A stretch of DNA of 18,243 bases from CAZGYE01 sp964530165 (GTDB lineage: Bacteria > Planctomycetota > Planctomycetia > Planctomycetales > Planctomycetaceae): NCBI GenBank assembly GCA_964530165.1, contig CAZGYE010000082.1, positions 1 through 18,243 on the forward strand, read 5' to 3'. The position numbers were made by a program, and so were the translations under genes. Below the pieces are notes generated by a model. That model was not told the DNA's origin. It was given only the letters and a program-made list of their open reading frames with translations, and did no database searches. Below are positions 1 to 7,657 of the stretch, piece by piece; within the stretch, counting starts at the first letter, position 1, and each line of letters opens with the position of its first letter.

Positions 1-31
1 GGCTTGATCGTGCATGGTGGAATAATGTGCT

Positions 32-52
32 CAGCTTTCAGCGGTCAGCTTT
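32..52. repeat. Dispersed TCAGCGGTCAGC-type repeat at the flhF stop
   Basis: The stretch reads CAGCTTTCAGCGGTCAGC and onward, and it contains the TGA stop of flhF (38-40, read on the minus strand). The 12-bp core TCAGCGGTCAGC recurs at 6506-6517 and 18089-18100, in both cases directly beside a gene end. It is therefore a member of a short dispersed repeat family rather than unique sequence. Confidence 0.6.
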
Positions 53-1423
53 CTCCTGCCCGAGAATCAACCGGGCGATCCGGGCGGCGCTGGCCGGTTC
101 GATGTCGTGGGGGACGTCCTGCCCGGTTGTCATGTAGCTGATGGGCAACGGTACTTTGCGTGAGATGCTCAGCAGTGTCCCTGCGCCGGCGGCTTCGTCG
201 AGTTTGGTCAAGATCATCGAGGTCGTCTTTACAGCGGCGAAATTCTCGACGGTCGTCTGCAGGACGGGCAGGCTGGCCGTCAAACTGAGAACCAAGTGCA
301 CTTCATCGACGTCTGCCTCGGCCAGCAGGCTTTTGAGCTCAGAAATCTTCAGTTTGTCGCGTGGGTTGCGGCCGGCCGTGTCGATCAGTACCAGATCGAG
401 ACCACTCAACTCGTCCAGCGCCCGCCGCATTTCCTGCGGGCTGGTGACGACCTTCATCGGTGAGTCGATGATTTCGGCATAGGTGCGCAATTGCTCGACG
501 GCGGCAATGCGGTAGGTGTCGACGGTCACCAGACCCATCTTCACGCAGCCTTGCAGACGGAAATTGGCCGCCAACTTGGCAAGCGTCGTCGTCTTGCCGA
601 CTCCCGTCGGACCGACCAGTGCGACGACTCTCCGCTTGCCGCGGATCAGCTTGATCGGCGCCGAACAACGGATCTCCGATTCGACCATCGCCGTCAACAG
701 CGCCTTTCGAGCACGGCCGTCCTTCAACTGCGAGGATGTACCGTTCTGCGCGAGACGAACGATCAGATCACGGGCCAAATCGTCGTCAACTCCCGCGTCG
801 ATCAACTCGGTGAAAAGAGGAAACAGTTCGCCCGAGACCTCCTGGCTGCGACCAGCGTGGCGGTTACGTCCCAGGTGTTCGAGCATTTTCTGAATTGAAT
901 CCAGTCTACGGCCCAGCGCCACCGTCGAACCGCTTTCGCCGACGCGCCGTTTCGCCTGCTGCTTCGGCGCCGCGGGCCGGCGCATCGTCGAATTCGATTG
1001 CGGCCGAGATGCAGCCGTCGCGGTTTCTGTGTTCCCCTTTGCCGGCGACGGTACCGATGTCCGCCCCGGCCGGCGATCACGTTGCCGGCCGGCTACGGAC
1101 GAAATCACGCCGGACTTGACCGGTCGGCGACCGGTCGGAAGTTTTGTCGTCGCGGCCGAACCTTCGACCGATTTTGTGTCTGCGTGCGCCGCCGCGCGCG
1201 AAGTCGTGAGTTGCTTGTTGCGGAGGAGTTTCGGCGCTGGACGAGCACCCGCCCTCAAACCAGCCGTGATTTCGACTTCCTGTTTCGCTTTACTCCACGG
1301 CAAGATCTTGCGATGCGTAATGTGCCGCGTATGCAGAATCACTGCGTTGGCGCCCAACTCCTTGCGAACCAATTGCAGCGCCGCCTGCATGGATTCGGCT
1401 CGAAATGTTCGCACGTTGCTCAT
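38..1423 (-). CDS. flhF: Flagellar biosynthesis protein FlhF (SRP-family GTPase)
   Basis: FlhF is a membrane-associated GTPase of the Ffh/FtsY class that sets the position and number of flagella. The start is placed at ATG 1423 (461 residues), which has a purine-rich GGAAGGAAAA just upstream; a longer in-frame extension to 1603 is encoded by repeat DNA and looks spurious. The N-terminus (MSNVRTFRAESMQAALQLVRKELG) is typical of FlhF. Residues about 60-170 are a basic, Pro/Thr/Arg-rich linker. A helical N domain precedes the G domain, with the P-loop GPTGVGKT at 271-278, VDTYR at 301-305, DTAGR at 348-352, TKLDE at 406-410, and a closing GQDVPHDIEPA segment. It lies downstream of flhA on the same strand. 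The TGA stop lies in a short dispersed repeat. The usual partner flhG would lie beyond the window edge if present. Confidence 0.95.
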   Translation of the reverse strand: MSNVRTFRAESMQAALQLVRKELGANAVILHTRHITHRKILPWSKAKQEVEITAGLRAGARPAPKLLRNKQLTTSRAAAHADTKSVEGSAATTKLPTGRRPVKSGVISSVAGRQRDRRPGRTSVPSPAKGNTETATAASRPQSNSTMRRPAAPKQQAKRRVGESGSTVALGRRLDSIQKMLEHLGRNRHAGRSQEVSGELFPLFTELIDAGVDDDLARDLIVRLAQNGTSSQLKDGRARKALLTAMVESEIRCSAPIKLIRGKRRVVALVGPTGVGKTTTLAKLAANFRLQGCVKMGLVTVDTYRIAAVEQLRTYAEIIDSPMKVVTSPQEMRRALDELSGLDLVLIDTAGRNPRDKLKISELKSLLAEADVDEVHLVLSLTASLPVLQTTVENFAAVKTTSMILTKLDEAAGAGTLLSISRKVPLPISYMTTGQDVPHDIEPASAARIARLILGQEKADR

Positions 1424-1455
1424 TCCGGTTTTTCCTTCCCGCGAGGCTTTCCGTC

Positions 1456-1495
1456 GAAAAGTTGAAAAGTTGAAAAGTTGAAGAGTTGAAAAGTT
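1456..1495. repeat. Tandem 8-bp repeat, five copies of GAAAAGTT
   Basis: Five head-to-tail copies of GAAAAGTT are present, and the fourth carries one change (GAAGAGTT). They lie just upstream of the flhF start, on the flhA side. A related A/T-rich tandem tract in the opposite orientation lies at about 1783-1816, so the two tracts bracket the palindromic element at 1531-1779. No function can be read from the sequence. Copy number could vary by slippage. Confidence 0.85.
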
Positions 1496-1530
1496 AAGGT
1501 GAAAGGCTTCATTGGACTCCTGCAGTGTTT

Positions 1531-1779
1531 GAGCGTGTTCGAAAAGCCCCGGCAGGGGCGGAAGGAGGTAGCTCAGGGCGTGAGCCCTGGGTCTGTCGGG
1601 CACCCATCGGTATAGCCCCAGCGGGGCGATCGAACCTGTTGGGCTGTTCGTCGCAACAGCATTCTATCGCCCCGCTGGGGCTCGCGCAGAATAGACTCGA
1701 TCCCGGCCCGCAGGGCTCACGCCCTGGGCTACCATCTAACGTCCCTCCGGGACTAAGACGAAGCTTTTCAAACACGCTC
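1531..1779. repeat. Nested palindromic element, three concentric inverted-repeat pairs
   Basis: This fills most of the 397-bp gap between flhF and flhA. The outer arms are 1531-1547 and 1763-1779 (17 bp, one mismatch). The middle arms are 1569-1589 and 1711-1731 (21 bp, one mismatch; core CAGGGCGTGAGCCCTG). The inner arms are 1614-1630 and 1666-1682 (17 bp, perfect; AGCCCCAGCGGGGCGAT). All three pairs share roughly one centre, so a single strand could fold into a long interrupted hairpin. The motifs resemble REP-like repeats common in planctomycete genomes (from recall). An open frame across it encodes a Gly/Pro/Arg-rich peptide and is judged non-coding. No transposase is present, so it would be a non-autonomous element or a repeat-born structure. 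Confidence 0.85.
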
Positions 1780-1782
1780 TTA

Positions 1783-1816
1783 GACTTTTTGACTTTTTGA
1801 CTTTTGAACTTTTCTC
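1783..1816. repeat. A/T-rich tandem GACTTTTT-type tract after flhA
   Basis: GACTTTTT occurs twice in tandem, followed by the degenerate units GACTTTT and GAACTTTTC, immediately downstream of the flhA stop codon. Read on the minus strand it gives AAAAGTC/AAAAGTT units, so it is roughly an inverted counterpart of the 1456-1495 tract. It directly follows the end of flhA, but on the transcribed minus strand it is A-rich, so it is not a T-tract terminator for that gene. Confidence 0.7.
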
Positions 1817-1820
1817 AACC

Positions 1821-3941
1821 CTACGCCGCTCCTGCTGTCATCCCCTCCAGAATGTCGGCTCCGACCTGCCCCACCGATTCCACTTCGGTATCGCGGGTGA
1901 CTTCGTTCATGCTCAACACGGCGAGCTTGGGCAGGGCCGACGACGTGATCTGCTTCAAACCGGCACGCACCTGAGGACCGCACCACACCACCGGCGGATG
2001 CCCCGCAGTGACCAGGCGCTCCAGTTGTCGAGCGACTCCCTGCACGACCGCCTCGGCCACCTGCGGCGACAGCTTGACGATCAAGCCGCGTTCGCCGTAG
2101 TCGAAACCGGCCGAGAGCACGTCCTCCAGAGCCGGGTCCAGCGTGACGACGTGTAGTACACGGTCCTTGTCGCGGTACTGCTGGCAGATGGTCCGGGAGA
2201 GCGAGTTCCGCACATACTCGGTCAGAATGCCCATGTCCTTGGTGCGGTCCGCGTAATCGCCGAGCGACTCGAGGATCGTCTCCAAATCGCGGATCGGCAC
2301 GCGCTCGCGCAACAGATTGCTCAACACCTGATGCAGCCGCGACGTCGGCAACAGGTTGGGAATCAACTCGTCGATCACCTTGGGCGACGTCTCCTTCAAG
2401 TTGTCGAGCAGCTCGTGAACCTGCTGCCGAGTCAGCAGCTCGGCACTGTGGTCCCGAACCACTTCGGTCAGATGGGTGATGATGACCGCCGACGGCTCGA
2501 CGACGCTGTACCCCATCAGCTCCGCCCGTTCCCGATGCGCTTCTTCGATCCATTTGGCGGGTCGACCGAACGCCGGCTCGAGGGTCTCCATGCCCGGCAC
2601 ATCGCCGGTGGTGGCGCCGGTGTCGATGGCCAACAGTCCTTCGGCAAACGCTTCGCCCCAGGCGACGGGAACGTCTCGGATCTTAATCTGGTAGTGACGC
2701 GCGTCGAGGCGAATGTTGTCGCGGATGCGGACCTTCGGCAGAATGATCCCCAGTTCCTGTGCGATCTTGTGACGCACCCGCGTCACCCGCCCGAGCAAAT
2801 CGCCGCCCGCAGCCGGGTCGGCCAGGCGAATCAACCGCACCCCCAGTTCCAGCTCCAGCGGATCGACGGTGAGATTGTCTTGGGGTTTCGGCTCAGGTCG
2901 AGCGTGTGTCTTTCTTACCTCTTCTTGTCGCAGAATGGTGTGCTGAATCTTCCGCCCTCGCTGCAGATTCAGACCGACAAGAGCGCATCCCGCTCCCAGG
3001 CCGAGCAGCGGCGCCGCGGGAAGGCCGGTGAACGCTAAGGACGTCAGGAACCCCCCGGCCAGAAACAGCGCCTGCGGATGACGGAACAACTGGGTGATGA
3101 CGTCGCTGGGAAGATTGCTGTCGGACGAGGTCCGCGTGACGATCAGGCCGGCCGCCAGTGAGATGAGAAATGCCGGCACCTGTGTGACCAACCCGTCACC
3201 GATCGTCAGCGTCGTGAAGACTTCGACCGCCCGGGAAAACTCCATGCCGTGCTTGACCATGCCGACGTAGAAGCCGCCGAGGATGTTGATCAGCGTAATC
3301 ACAATGCTGGCAATGGCATCGCCGCGGACGAACTTGCTGGCACCGTCCATCGCTCCGTAGAAGTCGGCCTGCTGTGTAATCTCCTGTCGGCGCGTTTTGG
3401 CCTGCTGTTGTGTGATCACCCCGGCGTTGAGGTCGGCGTCGACGGCCATCTGTTTGCCCGGCATTCCGTCCAGCGCAAACCGGGCGGCGACTTCACTGAT
3501 GCGCGTCGCCCCTTTCGTGATCACCAGAAACTGAATGGCGATCAGGATGCTGAAGATGATCAGACCGACGACGACCTCGCCTTCGCCGCCGGCCACAAAC
3601 TTTCCGAACGCTTCAATCACACCACCGGCGGCCCGTGTTCCGTCGCTTGCCCCCCGCGTGAGAATCAACCGCGTCGACGCCACGTTCAGCACCAGCCGAG
3701 CCAACGTCGTGCCCAGCAGAATGGCCGGAAACACGCTGAATTCCAACGGCCTGCGGACGTGGATCGTCGTCAGCAGAATCATCACGGCCACAGTGATGTT
3801 CGACGCCAGCAGCAGGTCCATCAACACCGGCGGCAGCGGCGTCACGATCACCAGTACTGATGCGACGATCAGCACCGGGAAAATCAGCCCGCGATTGCGC
3901 AGTATCAGCCCGCGCAAGCCGTCTGTCGCTTCCGGCGGCAT
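1821..3941 (-). CDS. flhA: Flagellar biosynthesis protein FlhA (export gate)
   Basis: FlhA is the large inner-membrane component of the flagellar type III export gate. It couples proton flow to export and docks chaperone-substrate complexes. Start ATG 3941 is chosen (706 residues, usual family length) because GGAGG lies five bases upstream; an extension to 4049 has no support. Hydrophobic segments fill the first ~330 residues. The FHIPEP signature region RRPLEFSVFPAILLGTTLAR is at 63-82. DGMPGKQMAVDADL is at 158-171. GDAIA is at 207-211, with the conserved proton-path aspartate at D208. The cytoplasmic C-domain shows VDPLELELGVRLIRL, a VEPSAVIITHLTEVVR block and a YGERGLIVKLSP tail. flhF follows on the same strand. 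No flhB lies beside it here: the upstream neighbour is a divergent unrelated gene. Confidence 0.96.
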   Translation of the reverse strand: MPPEATDGLRGLILRNRGLIFPVLIVASVLVIVTPLPPVLMDLLLASNITVAVMILLTTIHVRRPLEFSVFPAILLGTTLARLVLNVASTRLILTRGASDGTRAAGGVIEAFGKFVAGGEGEVVVGLIIFSILIAIQFLVITKGATRISEVAARFALDGMPGKQMAVDADLNAGVITQQQAKTRRQEITQQADFYGAMDGASKFVRGDAIASIVITLINILGGFYVGMVKHGMEFSRAVEVFTTLTIGDGLVTQVPAFLISLAAGLIVTRTSSDSNLPSDVITQLFRHPQALFLAGGFLTSLAFTGLPAAPLLGLGAGCALVGLNLQRGRKIQHTILRQEEVRKTHARPEPKPQDNLTVDPLELELGVRLIRLADPAAGGDLLGRVTRVRHKIAQELGIILPKVRIRDNIRLDARHYQIKIRDVPVAWGEAFAEGLLAIDTGATTGDVPGMETLEPAFGRPAKWIEEAHRERAELMGYSVVEPSAVIITHLTEVVRDHSAELLTRQQVHELLDNLKETSPKVIDELIPNLLPTSRLHQVLSNLLRERVPIRDLETILESLGDYADRTKDMGILTEYVRNSLSRTICQQYRDKDRVLHVVTLDPALEDVLSAGFDYGERGLIVKLSPQVAEAVVQGVARQLERLVTAGHPPVVWCGPQVRAGLKQITSSALPKLAVLSMNEVTRDTEVESVGQVGADILEGMTAGAA

Positions 3942-4078
3942 CCGTGCCTCCGCCTGAGGAGTAACCCGAGGTTTGTTGGTCTTGTTGTTTGGAGAGAGAA
4001 GTGTGAGGCTCAGGTTAATAGTGAATCGCGGAATCTGTGTCCAGCCCATTTGTGAAGAATGAAAGAAAAGCGATCAGC

Positions 4079-4154
4079 TTTCAGCTTTCAGCTCTCAGAG
4101 TAGATTTCCTGGCAAGCAGGGGTTATGAGAGAAGAGGGAAACTGAAAGCTGAAA
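4079..4154. repeat. 13-bp inverted repeat of CTGAAAGCTGAAA
   Basis: The left arm is 4079-4091 (TTTCAGCTTTCAG) and the right arm is 4142-4154 (CTGAAAGCTGAAA); they are perfect reverse complements 50 bases apart. The left arm continues into CTCTCAG, which resembles the CAGCTTTCAGCGGTCAGC family seen at 32-52, 6498-6517 and 18081-18180. Confidence 0.75.
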
Positions 4155-4165
4155 AACGCATTCGG

Positions 4166-4368
4166 CTAGTCCGGATTATTCACCACGGAGACACGGAGTT
4201 CACGGAGGCGTGCAGAAGCTGTTTCAGGGTCGAGAGTTGAGAGTCGAGAGCAATTCGGCAAGATGCAAATCCCTGGGATTTTGGGAATCCCAGGGATTTG
4301 ACCGTAAGTCCTTATCTCCATTACTCTGTGTCTCCGTGGGTAGACCTTTTGTGAATAATCCGGGCTAG
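4166..4368. repeat. Nested inverted-repeat element with ACCACGGAGACACGGAG arms
   Basis: The outer arms are 4166-4183 and 4351-4368 (18 bp, one mismatch, within CCGGATTATTCAC). The next arms are 4183-4199 and about 4323-4339 (CACGGAGACACGGAGT type, one mismatch). In the centre is a perfect 14-bp stem, 4267-4280 with 4286-4299, and a five-base loop TTGGG. The ACCACGGAGACACGGAG motif is one I recall as an abundant interspersed repeat in many environmental bacteria, often mistranslated into HGDTE peptides. The element ends 15 bases before the GTG start of the next gene. Confidence 0.85.
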
Positions 4369-4383
4369 AGAGCACCAAGAGCC

Positions 4384-6498
4384 GTGAACGCGAGCCTGGC
4401 AAGAACGAACGATCGACTCATCGGGGCAACGGCCTGTCTGTTGTTCGGAACGGCGGCGGTTGCGCTGAATCTGCAGACGGTGCTTGGAGCGGAGACAACG
4501 GCAACCACGCTGATGAGTCGCGGACTCTGGCAACGAACGGTCTTAGCACTGGGCGGCACGCTGTCGCAACTGAAAGATGGTCGGCTCGTCGCTGATCTTG
4601 ATCTGGTGAATCTGTTCCTCCCAACGTTGGTCGTTGCCTGTCTGTGCTGGATCGGTGGGGCGAGTTTCATTGCCGGACGCACGAAGCAACCGCTGTCGCG
4701 ATCGTTGGCCACATGGGGAGTTCGCGGTTGGTTGTGGTGGTGCGTGCCCGGCGCGTGGGAAATCCTGCGGTTGATCGCCTTCGCAACCGGGCTGGAAAGT
4801 ATCGAGTCGCTGCTCTTGGCTACGCCGAATCTCTGGGTCTCCCTGATGCTGGCCGGCTGGCTGGCAACCTTCGCCGCATTGTCGACCCGTCCGTCCGCTT
4901 CGTCCGAGCAACCCCAGAGGACTGCTGAGGGCTATCGGGTTGCCGGCATCGTCTGGGTGGCCGCGGGGCTGTACGTCCTCGTGTTCACTGCGATGAACTG
5001 GCAGTTGTACCGCGGGCTGCTTGTACCGCACGGCGATTCGGCCATGTACGAAGAGCATCTGTGGAACCTCACACACGGCAAGGGATTTCGCAGCTACTTG
5101 GATCAAGGTCTGTTTCTCGGCGAGCACGTTCAGGTCATCCACCTGTTGCTGATTCCGCTGTACGTGATCTGGCCGTCACACTTGCTGCTGGAATTGTGCG
5201 AATCGCTTTGCTTGGCTTCCGGCGCGGTTCCCCTGTTCTGGATGGCTCGCCGACACACCGGTTCCGATCGGGCCGCCGCGTTGCTTGCCGTTGCTTATCT
5301 GCTGTATTTCCCGATGCAGTTTCTCGACGTGGCGATTGACTTGAAGACGTTTCGTCCCACGAGTTTCGGTGTCCCGGCGATGTTGTTCGCGATCGACAGA
5401 ATGGAGCGCGGCCGTTACCGTGCGATGTGCGTGTTCGGGTTGTTGGCGCTGGCGGCCAAGGAAGATTACGCGGCAATCATTGTGCCGCTGGGCGTCTGGA
5501 TGGCGTGCCGGAAATCGCCAGAATCAAGCCGATCGCGGCGATTTGGCCTTTGTCTGGCCGTGTTCGGGTTGCTGTACTTGGCGACGGTGATCGTGATGGT
5601 GATTCCCGCGTTTCGGCAAGGGGCCGACGTGCATTACGTCCGCTATTTCGGGGAGCTCGGTGATTCGCCAGGCGACATTGTCCGCAGCCTGGCGACCCAA
5701 CCGGCCCTTGTGCTCGGAAAACTGTTCAGCATCCGCTCGGCAATCTACGCGCTCATGCTGCTGGTGCCGCTCGGTTGTCTTGGGCTGTTGGCGCCGGGTC
5801 GCCTGCTGACCGCGGCGCCCTTGTTTGCCGTTCTCTGCCTGTTGGAGTTTTCGACCGGTCCGGGCGCCGCGTCTGGGCAGCCGATCATTCCCTATCATCA
5901 CTTCCACGCGCCGCTGGTGCCGCTTCTGTGCTGGGCGGCGGCCGCCGGGCTGGGCAACGTCGGCGCCGTTTGGGTCGCCGTCACGGGCAAACGGCATCGA
6001 GAAAATCTCTCTGAAGCGGCCACCGCACAGCAGGCCCGCGCCGCAGCCCGGTTGTGGTCGGCCCGGTTCGTCTGCGCCTCGGCGTTGGCGACCGGCTTCT
6101 TTTCCAGTCTCAGTCCGCTGGGATTGTCGTTTTGGGATTCCTCATCCGAGTGGTATTGGCGAGATCTGTACGTTCCCGGCAGACGAGCCGAATTGTTCAC
6201 GAAGGTCTTCCAGCTCATTGGACCCGACGCCCGCGTCGCCGCGACCGATTTTGTCCATCCGCGGTTCACACATCACGAACGATCCTACGATTACAGCAAC
6301 TACCCTCGAGCCGTCAACAACGGAAAACCTGGCGCCCCGCCGGACACAGACTATATTGTCATCGATACGCAGCACCGGTACAGCAAAATCAAATCGCCGG
6401 ACCAAGTTCCTGAATTCCGCGAACACCCCCAACGTTGGGAATTACTGCCCGACGAGACGGATGGTTACTTCATTGTGCTCAAGCGGGTCGCGAAGTAG
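4384..6498 (+). CDS. DUF2079 family multi-spanning membrane protein
   Basis: This 704-residue integral membrane protein has about ten or more hydrophobic segments (for example residues near 17-36, 80-100, 185-200, 240-300, 345-370, 390-410, 450-490). The region around residues 216-300, with HGDSAMYEEHLWNLTHGKGF and LGEHVQVIHLLLIPLYVIWP, and the AKEDYAA motif at about 358-364 match the DUF2079 family (PF09852), which is thought to relate to GT-C glycosyltransferases. Its substrate is unknown. The C-terminal ~140 residues look extracytoplasmic and soluble (PDARVAATDFVHPRFTHHERSYDYSNYPR). The GTG start has only a weak ribosome-binding site and lies just after a palindromic repeat; a downstream ATG is possible. 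The TAG stop overlaps the first base of a dispersed repeat. The methyltransferase gene follows after about 80 bp. Confidence 0.8.
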   Translation: MNASLARTNDRLIGATACLLFGTAAVALNLQTVLGAETTATTLMSRGLWQRTVLALGGTLSQLKDGRLVADLDLVNLFLPTLVVACLCWIGGASFIAGRTKQPLSRSLATWGVRGWLWWCVPGAWEILRLIAFATGLESIESLLLATPNLWVSLMLAGWLATFAALSTRPSASSEQPQRTAEGYRVAGIVWVAAGLYVLVFTAMNWQLYRGLLVPHGDSAMYEEHLWNLTHGKGFRSYLDQGLFLGEHVQVIHLLLIPLYVIWPSHLLLELCESLCLASGAVPLFWMARRHTGSDRAAALLAVAYLLYFPMQFLDVAIDLKTFRPTSFGVPAMLFAIDRMERGRYRAMCVFGLLALAAKEDYAAIIVPLGVWMACRKSPESSRSRRFGLCLAVFGLLYLATVIVMVIPAFRQGADVHYVRYFGELGDSPGDIVRSLATQPALVLGKLFSIRSAIYALMLLVPLGCLGLLAPGRLLTAAPLFAVLCLLEFSTGPGAASGQPIIPYHHFHAPLVPLLCWAAAAGLGNVGAVWVAVTGKRHRENLSEAATAQQARAAARLWSARFVCASALATGFFSSLSPLGLSFWDSSSEWYWRDLYVPGRRAELFTKVFQLIGPDARVAATDFVHPRFTHHERSYDYSNYPRAVNNGKPGAPPDTDYIVIDTQHRYSKIKSPDQVPEFREHPQRWELLPDETDGYFIVLKRVAK

Positions 6499-6517
6499 AA
6501 AGCTCTCAGCGGTCAGC
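6498..6517. repeat. Dispersed 20-bp repeat abutting the DUF2079 stop codon
   Basis: GAAAGCTCTCAGCGGTCAGC begins on the last base of the TAG stop. The identical 20-mer occurs at 18081-18100 between the two tRNA genes, and its reverse complement is at 18161-18180. It continues into simple CCCTAA/CCCTATTCAC-like sequence up to about 6570. Confidence 0.85.
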
Positions 6518-6579
6518 CGACTGAGTTGAGAGTCTTGGCCCCTAAGCCCTAATCCCTATTCACTATTCCCTCGTTGGAT

Positions 6580-7551
6580 ATGCGTTGGAACGCCGAAATG
6601 ATTGAACAGCTTGTCTGTCCCAATTGTCACAAGTCGCTCGTCGAGAACACTCGCGGGTCGTCACTCGACTGCCAATCTTGTGGAACGTCGTTTCTGGTAA
6701 CCGGCGACATTCCGCGGTTCGTCTCGGACGAGCACCTGGCCAGTTTCGGTCTGCAATGGAACCGATACGAAGTGGCCCACGATGAGGAAGACCGGGCCAC
6801 GTTTCAGGCCAAGACCGGCTTCTCGATCGCTGAGTTCTTTGGCCGCCGGGTGCTCGACGCCGGCTGCGGCGGCGGACGGTACAGCAAAGTGGCCGGCGAG
6901 GCGGGCGCGACCGTCATTGGCGCCGACATGAGCACGGCCGTCGAGAAGGCGGTCCAACTCTGCCGCCATCTCCCCAACGTGCAGTTCTTGCAGGCCGACT
7001 TAGAGCGATTGCCGCTCGAGCCGGCTTCGTTCGATTTTGCGTTCTCGATCGGCGTGATGCACCACGACGCCGAGACACGGGCCGTCTTCGACGCGGTGGC
7101 CGCGATGGTCAAGCCGGGCGGCAAGTTGGCCGTTTGGCTCTACCGCCGCAACCAGTGGTGGCAAGAAGCGTTGAACAACCTGATTCGCCGCCGAACCACC
7201 GGGATGCGGCCGGAACGCCTGGAACGCCTCTGCAAGCTCGGCGCGTGGCTGGGCGGGCTGCCCGTGGTGAATCGATCGCTCAACAAAATCGTCAATTTCA
7301 GCAACCATCCGAACTGGGAGAACCGCGTCTGCGACACGTTCGATTGGTACGCGCCCCGCTACCAACATCATCACAGCGTCGACGAACTGTGCCGCTGGTT
7401 CCGCGAAGCGGGTTACGACGATCTCGTCGTCTTGCCACCGGAAAAGACCGGCCGCTTCTACCGCTGGATCTACGAGCAAAACCTGCTCATCGGCAGCGGA
7501 GTGAATGTCCAGGGGACGCGGGCAAAGGACGGAACCGAGAGCACCGGGTGA
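6580..7551 (+). CDS. Zinc-ribbon (Trm112-like) class I SAM-dependent methyltransferase
   Basis: The product is a cytoplasmic methyltransferase of about 323 residues with unknown acceptor. A Trm112-type zinc ribbon at the N-terminus has CPNC at 13-16 and CQSC at 31-34. A Rossmann SAM-binding core follows: motif I VLDAGCGGGRYS at 91-102, GADMS at about 113-117 and the post-motif FDFAFSIGVMHH. The C-terminal region is basic and aromatic. Start ATG 6580 is used; TTG 6574 and ATG 6598 (MIEQLVCPNC, which begins directly at the ribbon) are alternatives, since none has a clear ribosome-binding site. It follows the DUF2079 gene on the same strand. The pair could act in surface-glycan or lipid modification, but that is inference from position only. 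It ends just before the hairpin at 7574. Confidence 0.82.
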   Translation: MRWNAEMIEQLVCPNCHKSLVENTRGSSLDCQSCGTSFLVTGDIPRFVSDEHLASFGLQWNRYEVAHDEEDRATFQAKTGFSIAEFFGRRVLDAGCGGGRYSKVAGEAGATVIGADMSTAVEKAVQLCRHLPNVQFLQADLERLPLEPASFDFAFSIGVMHHDAETRAVFDAVAAMVKPGGKLAVWLYRRNQWWQEALNNLIRRRTTGMRPERLERLCKLGAWLGGLPVVNRSLNKIVNFSNHPNWENRVCDTFDWYAPRYQHHHSVDELCRWFREAGYDDLVVLPPEKTGRFYRWIYEQNLLIGSGVNVQGTRAKDGTESTG

Positions 7552-7573
7552 AACGGTGGTGTGGCCGGGGAGC

Positions 7574-7648
7574 GAAAAAGGGGATAGGTCCAATTTGTGC
7601 GTAGCACCCTGCGGGCCGTCCCGGCAAATTGGACCTGTCCCCTTTTTC
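7574..7648. terminator. Long bidirectional hairpin terminator with T-runs on both sides
   Basis: Arms 7574-7597 and 7625-7648 (24 bp, one mismatch) form a long stem with a 27-base loop. The stem starts with GAAAAAGGGG and ends CCCCTTTTTC, so a T-run follows the hairpin in either direction. It lies between two convergent genes (stops at 7551 and 7658) and is well placed to end both transcripts. The core AAAAAGGGGACAGGTCC resembles a REP-like repeat I recall as abundant in planctomycetes. Confidence 0.75.
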
Positions 7649-7657
7649 GACGGGAAA

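Larger units (their letters stand above)
3942..4383. other. Gene-free divergent spacer between flhA and the DUF2079 gene
   Basis: This 442-bp stretch contains no convincing gene. It holds the flhA ribosome-binding site, a 13-bp inverted repeat of GCTTTCAG-type units (4079-4154) and a nested palindromic element (4166-4368). Promoters for both flanking genes should lie here, but I could not identify a convincing -35/-10 pair. Short open frames that run into HGDTE-like peptides come from the repeat itself. Confidence 0.7.

Noticed and set aside
1456..1495. Possible CRISPR array
   Set aside because: The units are only 8 bp and contiguous, with no spacers and no cas genes.
1424..1603. A 60-residue N-terminal extension of FlhF
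   Set aside because: It is encoded by the GAAAAGTT tandem repeat and the palindromic element, while ATG 1423 has a good ribosome-binding site and gives the usual FlhF N-terminus.
1525..1800. Open frames on both strands over the nested palindrome, giving Gly/Pro/Arg-rich peptides
   Set aside because: The peptides are direct translations of inverted-repeat arms and have no independent gene features.
4267..4299. Perfect 14-bp hairpin as a Rho-independent terminator
   Set aside because: No T-run follows on either strand and no gene ends next to it; it is better explained as the core of the repeat element.
4166..4368. Possible remnant of a full insertion sequence
   Set aside because: No transposase fragment is visible on either strand; the unit is only 203 bp and made of nested repeats.
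4037..4402. Short frames ending in HGDTE-like peptides
   Set aside because: These are translations of the ACCACGGAGACACGGAG repeat, a known source of false gene calls.
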